Assembly: GCA_946811185.2 (NCBI GenBank)
Contig: OX328097.1
Coordinates: 7,612,242 to 7,676,241, forward strand
Reading direction: 5' to 3'
Length of the DNA stretch: 64,000 nucleotides
Source of the DNA: Hippopus hippopus
Taxonomy: Eukaryota > Mollusca > Bivalvia > Cardiida > Cardiidae
Numbering within the stretch: the first letter of the stretch is position 1; each line of letters begins with the position of its first letter. The notes beneath the pieces were generated by a model, which saw nothing but the letters and a program-made list of their open reading frames with translations, was not told the DNA's origin and made no database searches. Shown here in pieces: positions 22,010 through 30,959 of this stretch. The translations under genes and the position numbers were made by a program.

Positions 22010-22150
22010 CACATAAGCGCCTCTCGACGCCTTTCACTATTACTCCATGCAAGCGCCCCTCAACGCCTTTTACCGTTACCCCATGCAAGCGCTTGTGGAC
22101 GCCCGTCGATAATATAGCCGTATCTCCATGCAAGCGCTTCAGGACGCCTC
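22010..22150 (+). promoter_or_regulatory. Four subterminal CATGCAAGCGC..GACGCC repeats at the piggyBac left end
   Basis: Near-identical 22-bp units start at 22010, 22046, 22082 and 22127 (spacing 36, 36 and 45 bp). Each has AAGCGC, then 5-6 variable bases, then ACGCC. No equivalent is seen at the right end. Repeats next to a transposon terminus are commonly transposase binding sites; that role is inferred. Confidence 0.7.
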
Positions 22151-22516
22151 TATTTTTAAACGACAAAAACCAATATTTAAACTCTTACCAGTTATCCGTA
22201 ATTTTTGTAAACACAAACATTGGAGACTCCGGAAGCTATTCCCATCGAAAAATAATGTGGTTACTTCTTGACTTTTTTCTAAATTTAACGACCAATAGAA
22301 TGTGGTATATCGGTATTTCCAATAACCCACGCTAAGGTCACGCGGATACAACACATCCATTTTTGGTAAAATAACATCCAAATATTGCATTATGGGTAAA
22401 TGACGTCTGTGAATTAAAACAGTATCCAATCATATTGCACAGTTTCAGCGCGAATTTAAAACGTCAGTGGGTGATTCCGAGTTCAAAGTTCAGATAAACA
22501 AGGAGACGCAAAAAAC

Positions 22517-25091
22517 ATGGCAGCCTTGTATGAAACTGATAGCGATTCGGAGTTCGAGGGTTTCGATGCGTCAGATATAATTCCTCGTCGCATTCAACAT
22601 GAAGATTCTGATTCCGACATAGAAGTTAGTTCTATCAGCAGCATTGATTCACCCGTAACAAGTGACGACGAAGAAGTAAATCAGGATCAACAGTGGACCC
22701 CAAACTTTACCGATTTTCGGGTAAGCTTTCTTTCGCACAGAAATAACATCCTTTTTGATATCTGCCTGTATTAGAAAAAAAAAATCGAAGAAAAGTTTTG
22801 CCAAAATTTTCTGCCCAAACAAATGAAATTGAACAAAGTGACCGTAGAATAAATTCGAGAATCCTGGAGGAGAGTAAGAAACTTGTGATTGCGTGAAAAC
22901 ATTGTGGAATAAGGAAAAATTTTGTCCATCACAAACCCATATCAGCCCAGCTTTTTCCTGTCAGAAAATATTAGGCTGTAGACCTTATCAGTGCACATTG
23001 CTGTTTTACACATATCAAAATTGAAGGATCAGAGCGAAGGATCAGATGTTTTATCAGTGTCAACATTGAGAGAAAAGGAGCCATTGTCTCTGCACTGCCC
23101 TTAACTCTTTACCACATAACCCTGAATTATAATCACCCTACATCAGAAAGCTTAAGTTTTGAAAGCATTTTGGCAAATGAAAAAAAATGCTGGTAACCCA
23201 CATTTTTTCCCTTTTCCACAATATTTTTTTGCCCTTTCAAGAACAAATACTATTTGAAGAATGTTTCATTATGTAAATTCCCCCAATACACATAGCCCAT
23301 TACCACACAATCCCTACTTTTGACGCCCCTCAGAATGAAGCCTTTAGAAAACATTGTGGGAAAAGGAGAAAATGCTGGTAACCAGCATTTTCTCCTTTTC
23401 CCACAATGTTTTCTACCCTTCACAAAACAAATTTCAAATTTTCAGTCACTTTTATTTTATCATCTGCAAATGCTTTCAATATGGACCAGTTTAAAATTTT
23501 TTTGTTTGGTAATGGGATAGTTCACAAATCTTTGTGTGTGGTAAAGGGTTATTATTTTAGACTATAAATATTAAACCTGCTATTATACACTAATTATCAT
23601 TCTATTTTTCTTTAGACTGAAGATTTCACTGGAACCACTGGTCCAAATCTGCCTGGAAATTTTGACCGCCAGACTGCTTCCCCTTTGGATTTCTTTTGGT
23701 TGCTGTTCCACCCTACAATGTTTGTGGAGATGGCACGCCACACAAATAACTATGCACGATGGAAGGCACTAAACAGTTCTCCTGATGACAAATGGGTCCC
23801 GACTGACGAGTATGAAATGAGAGCGTTCATAGGAATTAATATAATGATGGGAATCAACAATCTACCGGAAGCCGACATGTACTGGTCAGGAAATTCCTTC
23901 TTGGGTAATGCTGGGATCCAAAATGTAATGAGCTGCAACAGATATCAGAAGCTTTCCCAGTATTTTCATGTATCTGACCGTGCCTCTGAAGTCCCTCGTG
24001 ACCATCCACAACATGACAGGCTACACAAAGTGAGACCAGTGATGAATCATATTACCAGGACATTCAAGTGTACATACCATCTTTCAAGGGAAGTCACTGT
24101 TGATGAGGCCATGGTGAAGTTTGCCGGGAAACTTTCATTCAGACAGTATATGCCTGCTAAACCTATAAAGAGGGGTATCAAAATATGGATGCTGTGTGAC
24201 TCGAACAGTGCTTACCTATCCAAGTTTGATGTATATCTCGGTAAAAACAGCATGAACGATGGAAATGGCCTTGGGTACAATGTTGTCGACCAACTGACAA
24301 ATGAGATACGACATTCACATAGACATGTTTACTTTGATAATTTTTTCACAAGTATCCCACTTGTTGAAAAATTATTGGAGCAGGGCCTGTATGCATGTGG
24401 GACTGTAAGACCCAACAGACAAGGATTTCCTCTGGAACTTAGGAAGCCAAGAGATGTGAAGAATCGAGGGGATTTCGCTGTGCTACAGAAAGGTTCATCG
24501 CCACTGACAGCCTCTGTCTGGAGGGATAAGAAGCTTGTGTACCACCTTTCCACAATGAGCCGCCCAAATGACATACCACAAGCGACAAGACGTGTAGGAG
24601 CCAATGTGGTTAACCTGCGACAGCCCCACTCTGTCTCTGCATACAATAGGTTCATGGGAGGAGTGGACTTACATGATCAATTCCGCATGAAATACGATGT
24701 AGGGAGAAATTCTAAAAAATGGTGGAAATACCTCTTTTGGTTTTTTGTGAACTGCAGCCTAGTGAATGCCTACATCCTTTTTAAGAGCAGCTCTACCCGA
24801 ACAAATAAAAAGAAAAGATTTAAGCAGCTGGACTTTAGAGTGGAATTAGCAATGGACTTGATCGGGGGCTATTCAAGACGAAAGCGATCTGGGGCTTTCT
24901 TGGATTTTCCAGGACTTGTCGAAGCCCAGAATATTCAAGGGCATATCAACGGGAGATTAGAAGGGCCAAAGAGAAGGTGCCAATTTCATCTAAAGCAGCT
25001 TGGGATAAGGAGAGAAACTGTTTATGGTTGTACTGTATGTAAAGTACATTTATGTAAGGAAGGGTGCCACCATAGATATCATAATAAGTGA
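22517..25091 (+). CDS. piggyBac transposase, two exons (22517-22720 and 23616-25091)
   Basis: This enzyme would excise and insert piggyBac elements at TTAA without leaving a scar. Exon 1 starts at the ATG at 22517 and gives 68 residues rich in Asp, Glu and Ser, like the acidic N-terminus of piggyBac proteins. A phase-0 intron follows (CGG|GTAAGC donor, TTTCTTTAG|ACT acceptor). Exon 2 gives 491 residues to the TGA at 25089. The joined product is 559 residues, close to the usual 560-600. The DDE_Tnp_1_7 domain spans about 90-470, with catalytic Asp at about 231 (TVDEAMV), 309 (VYFDNFFTS) and 419 (FMGGVDLHD). A Cys/His-rich C-terminus at about 520-557 (CTVC, CKEGCHHRYH) matches the family's end-binding zinc domain. 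No stop or frameshift is seen. Splicing is inferred from consensus sites and frame continuity. Confidence 0.93.
23101..23552 (+). mobile_element. Hairpin MITE family A interrupted by a second copy
   Basis: The left part is 23101-23291 (TTAACTCTTTACCACATAACCC, then a diverged hairpin). The right end reappears at 23521-23552 (TGTGGTAAAGGGTTA) after the copy at 23296-23516. Removing that copy and one ATAG restores a plausible single element. Confidence 0.7.
23292..23520 (+). mobile_element. Hairpin MITE family A flanked by ATAG, not TTAA
   Basis: Coordinates include the flanking tetranucleotides: ATAG at 23292-23295 and ATAG at 23517-23520. The terminal repeats are a matched variant, CCCATTACC on the left and GGTAATGGG on the right. 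The hairpin is perfect over about 35 bp per arm (23345-23415). Confidence 0.9.
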
Positions 25092-25184
25092 ACATGTAAA
25101 TATTGTGATGTAAATAATAAGTGTATATATGAATCAAATGTGTTGCAAAAAAAAAAGGAAACAGTGGAATTTAATTTTTGTACA

Positions 25185-25412
25185 TTAACCCTTTCCCACA
25201 CAAGCCCTGGTTTTTACGTGTCTGCAGTAAAAGTCTTTTGAAAACACTGTGGGAAAAGGAGAAATTGCTCGTAACAAGCAATTTCTCCTTCTCCCACAGT
25301 GTTTTTCACTCTTTTTGAGAACATTCAGTCATTTTCTCCAAATCTAAAATTGCTGTCTGCAAACTCTTGCGGTTTGGAAGAGTCCAAAATTTGTCGTTTG
25401 GGAAAGGGTTAA
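25185..25412 (+). mobile_element. Hairpin MITE family A, inside piggyBac 3' region
   Basis: TTAA at 25185-25188 and 25409-25412, with matched ends CCCTTTCCCACAC and GTTTGGGAAAGGG. The hairpin carries mirrored changes relative to the common form: CACTGTGGG on the left against CCCACAGTG on the right, and AAATTGCT against AGCAATTT. Confidence 0.92.
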
Positions 25413-25467
25413 TTTTGTTTTGTGGTGAAGGAATAAGTGTTTATTTTACTCTTGAAATTTCACATGG

Positions 25468-25473
25468 AATAAA
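25468..25473 (+). terminator. Candidate polyadenylation signal AATAAA
   Basis: The first canonical AATAAA downstream of the transposase stop, about 380 bp after it and beyond the inserted MITE. Its use is inferred only. Confidence 0.35.
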
Positions 25474-25589
25474 CCTGCTGATCATTCATTCTGTCATGGA
25501 TTGGATTTAGAGATCGTCTATTGATATGGTAAGAAATTATAAATGTTCAACTAATAGACATCTCTTTCAGAAATCGATGATAAATGTTC

Positions 25590-25690
25590 ATCAGAGAACA
25601 TTAGAAAATTGGTGTGAAAAGGAGATATTTATAAGATACTTGCAATATCTCTTTCTCTCACTGTAATTTTCTACGCTATCTTTGTGAATT
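25590..25690 (+). mobile_element. Hairpin MITE family A remnant
   Basis: GAACATTAGAAAATTGG and GAAAAGGAGATATTT, then a partly complementary ATATCTCTTTCTCTC arm and TAATTTTCTACGCTATC. Ends are not preserved. Confidence 0.4.
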
Positions 25691-25759
25691 ATGCTTCATT
25701 CACCCTTTCCTCTACACAATCGTCAACATGATAAAATATTATAGAAAACAGATGAACAT

Positions 25760-25905
25760 TTTTTTGGACAGTGTTGAGCAAGATTAGACTGCACAGAATG
25801 TGCAGTTTAATCTTTGATCCATACTGTCCAATTTTATCTATTTCCCTCAAAATAAGTTTGAGATTGCAATATTTATGTTTTCATTATTGGCAGAAAAGTT
25901 GTGCA
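25760..25905 (+). mobile_element. Hairpin MITE family B fragment
   Basis: GGACAGTGTTGAGCAAGATTAGACTGCACAGAATGTGCAG-type hairpin, then a right flank with AAGTTTGAGATTGCAATATTTATG. Terminal ends are absent. Confidence 0.6.
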
Positions 25906-25972
25906 GAGTTTCTGAAAATATTTTGGAGAAGGGCAAATGTCTTGAAATGATTCTTTTTTTCTTTTCCATAAT

Positions 25973-26040
25973 ATCTTTCAACCCATGCCATTATTATCCT
26001 TTTCAGATCTTTCAACCCATGCCATCATTATCCTTTTCAG
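25973..26040. repeat. 34-bp tandem duplication
   Basis: ATCTTTCAACCCATGCC and the following 17 bp occur twice, starting at 25973 and 26007, with one difference. Confidence 0.85.
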
Positions 26041-26474
26041 ATCAGTAAAATACTAAGTTTCTTCATTTTGAATGAATCCAAATTGCCACAGAAAAGAAAG
26101 TCAAAATTTTAATCTGGAAGAAATTTTAGTACATTTTTTAGTCTTTACAAATAAATTTTAAAAATATTGCAACCAAGAAACTGTGGTTTTTAATTGATTT
26201 TGATAATGTCTTTATAAATACTAAGAAAAATATACAAATTCTTCAGCAAAATTTAGTTTCACATTTTCAATTAGCTGTTTCCTGTGTTATATTTCAAAAT
26301 TGCTTGAAAACAAATATACCATAAAAAAGATTGTTTTTTCCTCTAAAAAAAATTTATTTACACTATTATGATCAGATTATTAGAAAATGCTCAAATTTTG
26401 ATTCCAAGTAACCTACTGTGATTTTCCACCATTTTATCAATTCCTTATATGGAGATAGGTACATAAAAAGGCTG
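26041..26474 (+). other. piggyBac 3' internal sequence, no feature recognised
   Basis: AT-rich sequence inside the element, without coding signal. Confidence 0.5.
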
Positions 26475-26500
26475 GCTTATCATATTGGGGACTGATAAGC
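26475..26500. repeat. Short inverted repeat near the piggyBac right end
   Basis: GCTTATCA, a 10-nt spacer, then TGATAAGC, about 50 bp inside the right terminus. It may act as an internal end motif; this is inferred from position only. Confidence 0.5.
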
Positions 26501-26575
26501 ATTACCTGTATTGGGTATTGACAGGAATGGTCAATTATTGGATTTTCCTGTGGAGGATAGGGTTAACGACTTAAA

Positions 26576-27090
26576 GCCCGTCACACCAAACTAGTTCTTA
26601 AAACGTCTTACCCCGTCCTGACATAATCAGAAAACGGGTTGCGGTCGGGGTTGAACACCAAATTTTGGCCTGATAATGTCTGAAGCCCCTGTCTCACCAA
26701 AACTGCTCTTTGAAAATCTTACCCCAGTCAACAAAATTGTAAAACGGGCTGCAGTTGGGATAGAATGTGTAATTTCGGTCGGTAAAATGCAAACGCACTG
26801 CCAATTGATACCCGACTGCACCACATCTCTAATAGGACCGAAGTACAGCAGTTCCGTTTGCAGTGCATCCATCTCGTTTTAAGTACAATGTCACTCCAGA
26901 CGGGAAGGACAGCAAAAAATTTTGAGCAGGCTCAAAGTCCTGGAGCACCCTACCCATCTTAACCCGTCCATTAAGTTCGTAAACAGATCATAAAAGGTTG
27001 CTAATACGTCCAGTCCGTCTGAACACAGTTTAAGTCCCTTTTGCAAAAATTTTCGGAACGGACTAAGAACGAGTTTGGTGTGACGGGGGT
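26576..27090. mobile_element. Non-autonomous DNA element with CCCGTCACACC termini
   Basis: Ends are inverted: GCCCGTCACACCAAACTAG on the left and the complement of CGAGTTTGGTGTGACGGG on the right, with similarity for about 25 bp. It starts only ~10 bp from the piggyBac right TTAA. Internal sequence includes related motifs (TTACCCC, AAAACGGG) in two rough copies. The target duplication could not be decided, so the superfamily is open. Confidence 0.65.
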
Positions 27091-27099
27091 ATGAAGGAA

Positions 27100-27285
27100 A
27101 CAGGCTATTGTACACTTTGTTGGGAAAAGGAGTAAATGCAGGTAGCCAGCATTTTCTCTGTTCTCCTACAATGTTTAGTACACTTTAATGGCGAGTTCAA
27201 CCATTCCAGCCAGATTTCAATCATTATCTGCAACTGTTTGCAGTATTGGACGAGTCTAAATTTTGTATTTTGGTACTGAGTAAAA
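27100..27285 (+). mobile_element. Hairpin MITE family A, left end missing
   Basis: Starts near the hairpin (CACTTTGTTGGGAAAAGGAG) and continues through CAACTGTTTGCAG to TTTGGTACTGAGTAAA. Arms retain AATGCAGGTAGCCAGCATT. Confidence 0.65.
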
Positions 27286-27365
27286 CACCAACCGGACAAA
27301 CGCATCCAACACTTTAGCAGCTTGTTCTCCTGATAAGTTCGTAGATCATTTTGATCCACCAGTGG

Positions 27366-27599
27366 CAGGGGGTCCTGTGTGGCTCAGTGGTAAGGTGTGG
27401 GGCTCGTAACCTGGAGACCCCGGGTTCGAGCTACACTAGATATACTGGGTTTTTCGTGGGAGTGTCCTTGGGCAAGACACCTCAGAGCCCTAGCCTTGAA
27501 CTGGTAAAACCCAGGAAATACATGAATATGTGAGTTGTCTACATGGTATATCTGAAGTAATATTGAAAACAGCTTAAAACACTATTCAACCAACCAACC
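27366..27599 (+). repeat. tRNA-derived SINE with (CAAC)n tail
   Basis: A-box-like TGGCTCAGTGG and B-box-like GGTTCGAGC are followed by GTGGGAGTGTCCTTGGGC, ACACCTCAGAGCCC and a body ending GAAAACAGC, then CAACCAACCAACCA. Target duplications ATCCACCAGYGG lie at 27354-27365 and 27600-27611 with one mismatch. Confidence 0.85.
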
Positions 27600-27776
27600 A
27601 TCCACCAGCGGTCATATCTGAGTTACAAGGTGCTACATGAAGGAAGAAACTAATGGCCGCCATCTGTGCTCATGTGCATAAAAATCCGGCAAGTGTGAAA
27701 TACTTAAACATGAAGTACTCATAAAATCTGACCCCTCTTCAATACACAAAGGGCCATAAAGGGTCAGTTCCTCATA

Positions 27777-28007
27777 TTAACCCTTCACCACACAATCCCC
27801 GAGTTTTGACAACCCTGCGAAAGAAACCTTTAGAAAACATTGTGAGAAAAGGAGAAAATGCTGGTTACCAGCACTTTCTCCTTTTCCCACATTGTTTTCT
27901 ATCCTTCCCAAAACAAATTTCAATTTTTGTAACATGTTTATTTTGTCGTCTGCAAAATGCTTTCTATTTGGACAAGTCTAAAATTTTGTTGTTTGGTAAA
28001 GAGTTAA
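27777..28007 (+). mobile_element. Hairpin MITE family A, full-length
   Basis: TTAACCCTTCACCACACAAT start and GGTAAAGAGTTAA end. The hairpin is intact except for single mismatches (CACTTTCTCC). Confidence 0.9.
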
Positions 28008-28028
28008 CCCTCTCTAAGACAATAAAAC

Positions 28029-28228
28029 TTTACTCTTTACCACACAATCCTGACTTTTAACGACCCTGAGAAAGAAGCCTATAGAAAACCAGCATTTTCT
28101 CCTTTTTCCCACAATATTTTCTACCCTATCAAAATCAGAAATCATCATATTAACAAGATTTAATTTGTTGTCTGCAGATGCTTTGAATTTGGTCCAGTCC
28201 AAAAATTTGTCGTTTGGTAAAGAGTTAA
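28029..28228 (+). mobile_element. Hairpin MITE family A, left arm deleted
   Basis: CTCTTTACCACACAATCC start and TTTGGTAAAGAGTTAA end. AGAAAAC joins directly to CAGCATTTTCTCC: the left arm and tip are gone while the right arm is whole. Confidence 0.8.
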
Positions 28229-28555
28229 GACTCGCCTAAATTGAAATCATCTGCAGATATTATAATTAAATCTGGTTCAAATCAATGTAGATCTATTTGT
28301 CTTTGATACAACAGCAATCATTTGGGGTAAGAAAATGCTAATGTTACAATTAACCTCTCTCTTTCTGAACATCTTTTTCAACATCTTCTTTCCTCATTCT
28401 TCATACCACTGGATCATGTAGTAAGGGGTTGCCGGTGGCAAGACAGGGCTACTGATTGGTCAGAATCCAGGTTAGGCATGTGCAACACATTACATCTGCT
28501 GGGCTAATAGTTCAAGGTTCAATGACACCAACCAAGGGGGGGAATTTGAAAGGAG

Positions 28556-28715
28556 AATTACAAACCTTTGGTTGCTAAACGGGACTCACTGACCTTTTGC
28601 TGATAGTGTAGATCAAGATCAGACTGCACAGAACATGCAGTCTGATCCTAGATCTACACTGTCCGATAAGGAGATTTCTTGCCTTCAAAATTTCCTTTCA
28701 AAAACCAATATTCTG
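28556..28715 (+). mobile_element. Hairpin MITE family B, right end missing
   Basis: TTGCTAAACGGGACTCACTGACC then the hairpin AGATCAAGATCAGACTGCAC..TGCAGTCTGATCCTAGATCT and GATAAGGAGATTTCTTGCC. Confidence 0.75.
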
Positions 28716-28853
28716 CCAAGCTGTAAATTCAAACCAGTGATGTCTGCTTTCAAGCTCTGAACCTTACCAACTAAGCTACTACCAGACTTGGCTGAATCAA
28801 ATACAGAAAAACACCAATACTTCAAGTAACATGTTGGGCCAACAAAGTAAGTT

Positions 28854-29077
28854 TTAACTCTTTCATAGTCAATTCTCAGATTTAAGGACCCACATAGAGT
28901 AGACTTATGAAAACTTTGTGGGAACAGGAGGAAATGCTGGTAACCAGGATTTTCTTCTTCTTCTACAATGCTTTCTACCTTTTTTTTAATGACAAATCTC
29001 TTCATTCAGCCACAGTTGTCATAATGTGAATGCTTTCAATGCAGACTCTAAAATTTGTAGGATGGTAAAGAGATTAA
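28854..29077 (+). mobile_element. Hairpin MITE family A
   Basis: TTAACTCTTTCATAGTCAAT start, GATGGTAAAGAGATTAA end. The hairpin is partly decayed (GGAACAGGAGGAAATGCTGG against CCAGGATTTTCTTCTTCTTC). Confidence 0.8.
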
Positions 29078-29081
29078 ACCT

Positions 29082-29290
29082 TTAACTCTTTACCAAACGA
29101 CAAAAAAATGGACTGGTCCAAATCGAAAGGATTTGCAGACGACAAATTAAATGTTACTGAAATGATGATTTTTGTTTTGGATGGGGAAGAAAACATTGTG
29201 GGAAAAGGAGAAAATGCTGGTTACCAGCATTTTCTCCTTTTCCCACAATGTTTTCAAAAGCCTTCTCCTACAGGGGCGTCAAATGTTCAC
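29082..29290 (-). mobile_element. Hairpin MITE family A, right end missing
   Basis: TTAACTCTTTACCAAACGAC start only 4 bp after the previous copy. The hairpin (GTGGGAAAAGG..CCTTTTCCCAC) is perfect. Similarity stops after GGGGCGTCAAA. Confidence 0.85.
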
Positions 29291-29343
29291 ACGGCCATGA
29301 CAAAAGCTTGCTAACCTTTGGCTGATGGAACCAGAATTTAAAG

Positions 29344-29526
29344 TTAACCCTATACCAACCAATTTTGTGTTTTCACAACCCTGAGGACACTTTTGAAAAC
29401 TTTTGAAAATGATTCTGGACACAAGCATCTTTATTAGTTTCCCACAATGTCACTTCACTTTTGATAACAAATCCAATCATTTGGATATATGTCATTTTGA
29501 TTTGTTGTCTTCAATGTTCAAATTTA
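29344..29526 (+). mobile_element. Hairpin MITE family A, arm-deleted and truncated
   Basis: TTAACCCTATACCAACCAATTTTG start, CCCTGAGGACACTTTTGAAAAC, then a damaged hairpin (GACACAAGCATC) and TTTCCCACAATG. It fades out near TTGTTGTCTTCAATG. Confidence 0.6.
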
Positions 29527-30027
29527 ACAGTCGCAAACTCGCAAAATGCGAGCTGAAATGAAAAAATGCGAGTGCCAAATTCTAGCACTCGAAATAATTT
29601 GCGAGTGCGCCAGAAAATGGGCAAACCTACCACTTAAAAATCTGAATTAATCCATAAATGCGATCGTTTTTCGTGTACACTGAATTGCCGTATGCGGTGT
29701 AGAACTATCCTTTGAGAGTATCACCGAGCACGTGACCGGTATTCGTAGAGACGCTTGTTGCGATATTGTAAATACATGTATCCGATATTTAAAGCGCGTA
29801 GACGATTCTGACGTTGTTTATACGTCTGCATTGCCTCGCTGAAAGTATGGAGCGGAAAATATCCAGTTTTTTCGGCAATAGGCCGGATTCCGTGACATCG
29901 CCGGAATATTTATTTAATATAAATTAATGATCAAACAGTTTGTCCAAACAAAGGATATTTCTTTGCCATGCAGAATGTGTAGAGTTTGAGCTATAATATT
30001 GTATGAGCAAACAGAGGAGACCCACTC
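29527..30027 (+). other. Possible fragment of a transposon or gene 5' region with a 26-residue ORF
   Basis: This stretch differs from its surroundings. It is richer in CG and has repeated GCGAGTGC/GCACTCG motifs in both orientations (29560-29612). A 26-codon ORF at 29847-29927 opens MERKISSFFGN.., a style seen at the N-terminus of some hAT/zinc-finger transposases and DNA-repair proteins. The ORF ends in a stop and no downstream domain follows. A CTAGT-rich block at 30229-30290, on the far side of a family A copy, may belong to the same element. Function is not assigned. Confidence 0.3.
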
Positions 30028-30223
30028 AACAATATTTAGACTCTCCCAAATTGAAAGCGTCTGCATTTGGTACAAAGGAAAGTTAATTCTCTAATAATGT
30101 AGAAAACATTGTGGGAAATGGAGAAATTGCTCATTATGAGCAATTTCTCCTTTTGCCACAATGTTTTCATAAGTTTCTCATTTCAGAGTCGTTAAAACAC
30201 GGGACTGAGTGGCAATGGGTTAA
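30028..30223 (-). mobile_element. Hairpin MITE family A with a rewritten hairpin tip
   Basis: Right end GAGTGGCAATGGGTTAA; left end begins CAACAATATTTAGAC. Near the tip both arms differ from the common form in the same way (AAATTGCTCAT on the left, ATGAGCAATTT on the right), so pairing is kept. Confidence 0.85.
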
Positions 30224-30579
30224 AATATTGCTAGTACAAAATCGATTTTGGCTAGTAGAAAAAATGGTCACTAGCAAATTTTTACTAGTTGAAAAAAAAG
30301 TTAAATTTGACCCCTGGTCTTCACATGCTTTCATGTACAATTTGGTTGTCCGATAACTTAGTTAAATAAGCCCATATATTCATTTGGTCATTAGCCTTAG
30401 AAAGGATTTGGATGATTTTGTTTTCTTAAACAGCCTAGCAGCTAAGCAAGCCAAAAACAATTTCTAAACCTTTCCTAAATACATGTAAATCTAAGCTAAT
30501 GATTCAACTCTTCTAAAACAAAATACATCTATAATTGCTCAGCGAGACTATTCCAAGCCTTGCGTTCAAAGTAATTTGA

Positions 30580-30959
30580 GCCCAGTAAAGAGTTAAAGTA
30601 ACAAGAAAGGCCAAATGTAAACAAAGCGGCTGTTTAAATGCATTTGAATTTAAAGTATATCATTTAAAAGTATGGAAATTATAGTGAAGATGACAATCTG
30701 TCATTGTACGATCGGTCCAAGTGTTAGTCGCTGACAGAGAAATTAATTTTAAAACTAGGTTAAAACCTGCCAGGTAGCCGTGTCTTTTGTTTACTTTTTG
30801 CCCGATTTCAAAATTCTTTTTTCTGCCAGCAACTAGCATATGGCCTGACCACACGATAACAGACTGTCATCTCCACAATATTTTCCATACTTTTAAATGG
30901 TATGATTTAAATTTAAATGTAGAATGACACCTGCTTTGATATTTTGGCCTTTACTGGGC
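30580..30959. mobile_element. Foldback MITE, ~380 bp, ~120-bp inverted arms
   Basis: Ends are GCCCAGTAAAG and CTTTACTGGGC. Deeper anchors pair as CCATTTAAAAGTATGGAAA-type sequence on both arms and GAAGATGACAATCTGT against ACAGACTGTCATCTCC. No coding capacity. The target duplication is uncertain. Confidence 0.7.

Larger units (their letters stand above)
22721..23615 (+). other. piggyBac transposase intron, 895 bp
   Basis: GTAAGC donor at 22721 and a pyrimidine-rich TTTTTCTTTAG acceptor ending at 23615. Phase 0, so the reading frame is kept. About half of it is family A MITE sequence. Confidence 0.8.
22000..26562 (+). mobile_element. piggyBac element, complete, 4563 bp
   Basis: Ends are a perfect 14-bp inverted repeat, CCCTATCCTCCACA at 22000-22013 and its complement at 26549-26562. 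TTAA sits directly outside both (21996-21999 and 26563-26566), the strict target duplication of piggyBac. Inside is one two-exon transposase gene with an open frame and all three catalytic Asp residues. Three family A MITEs have landed in it, two in the intron (one nested in the other) and one in the 3' region. Without them the element would be about 3.9 kb. It looks structurally autonomous; whether it is active cannot be seen from sequence. Confidence 0.95.

Noticed and set aside
22517..22774. Stand-alone 85-residue acidic protein
   Set aside because: A donor splice site at 22721 and frame continuity with the downstream exon make it exon 1 of the piggyBac transposase.
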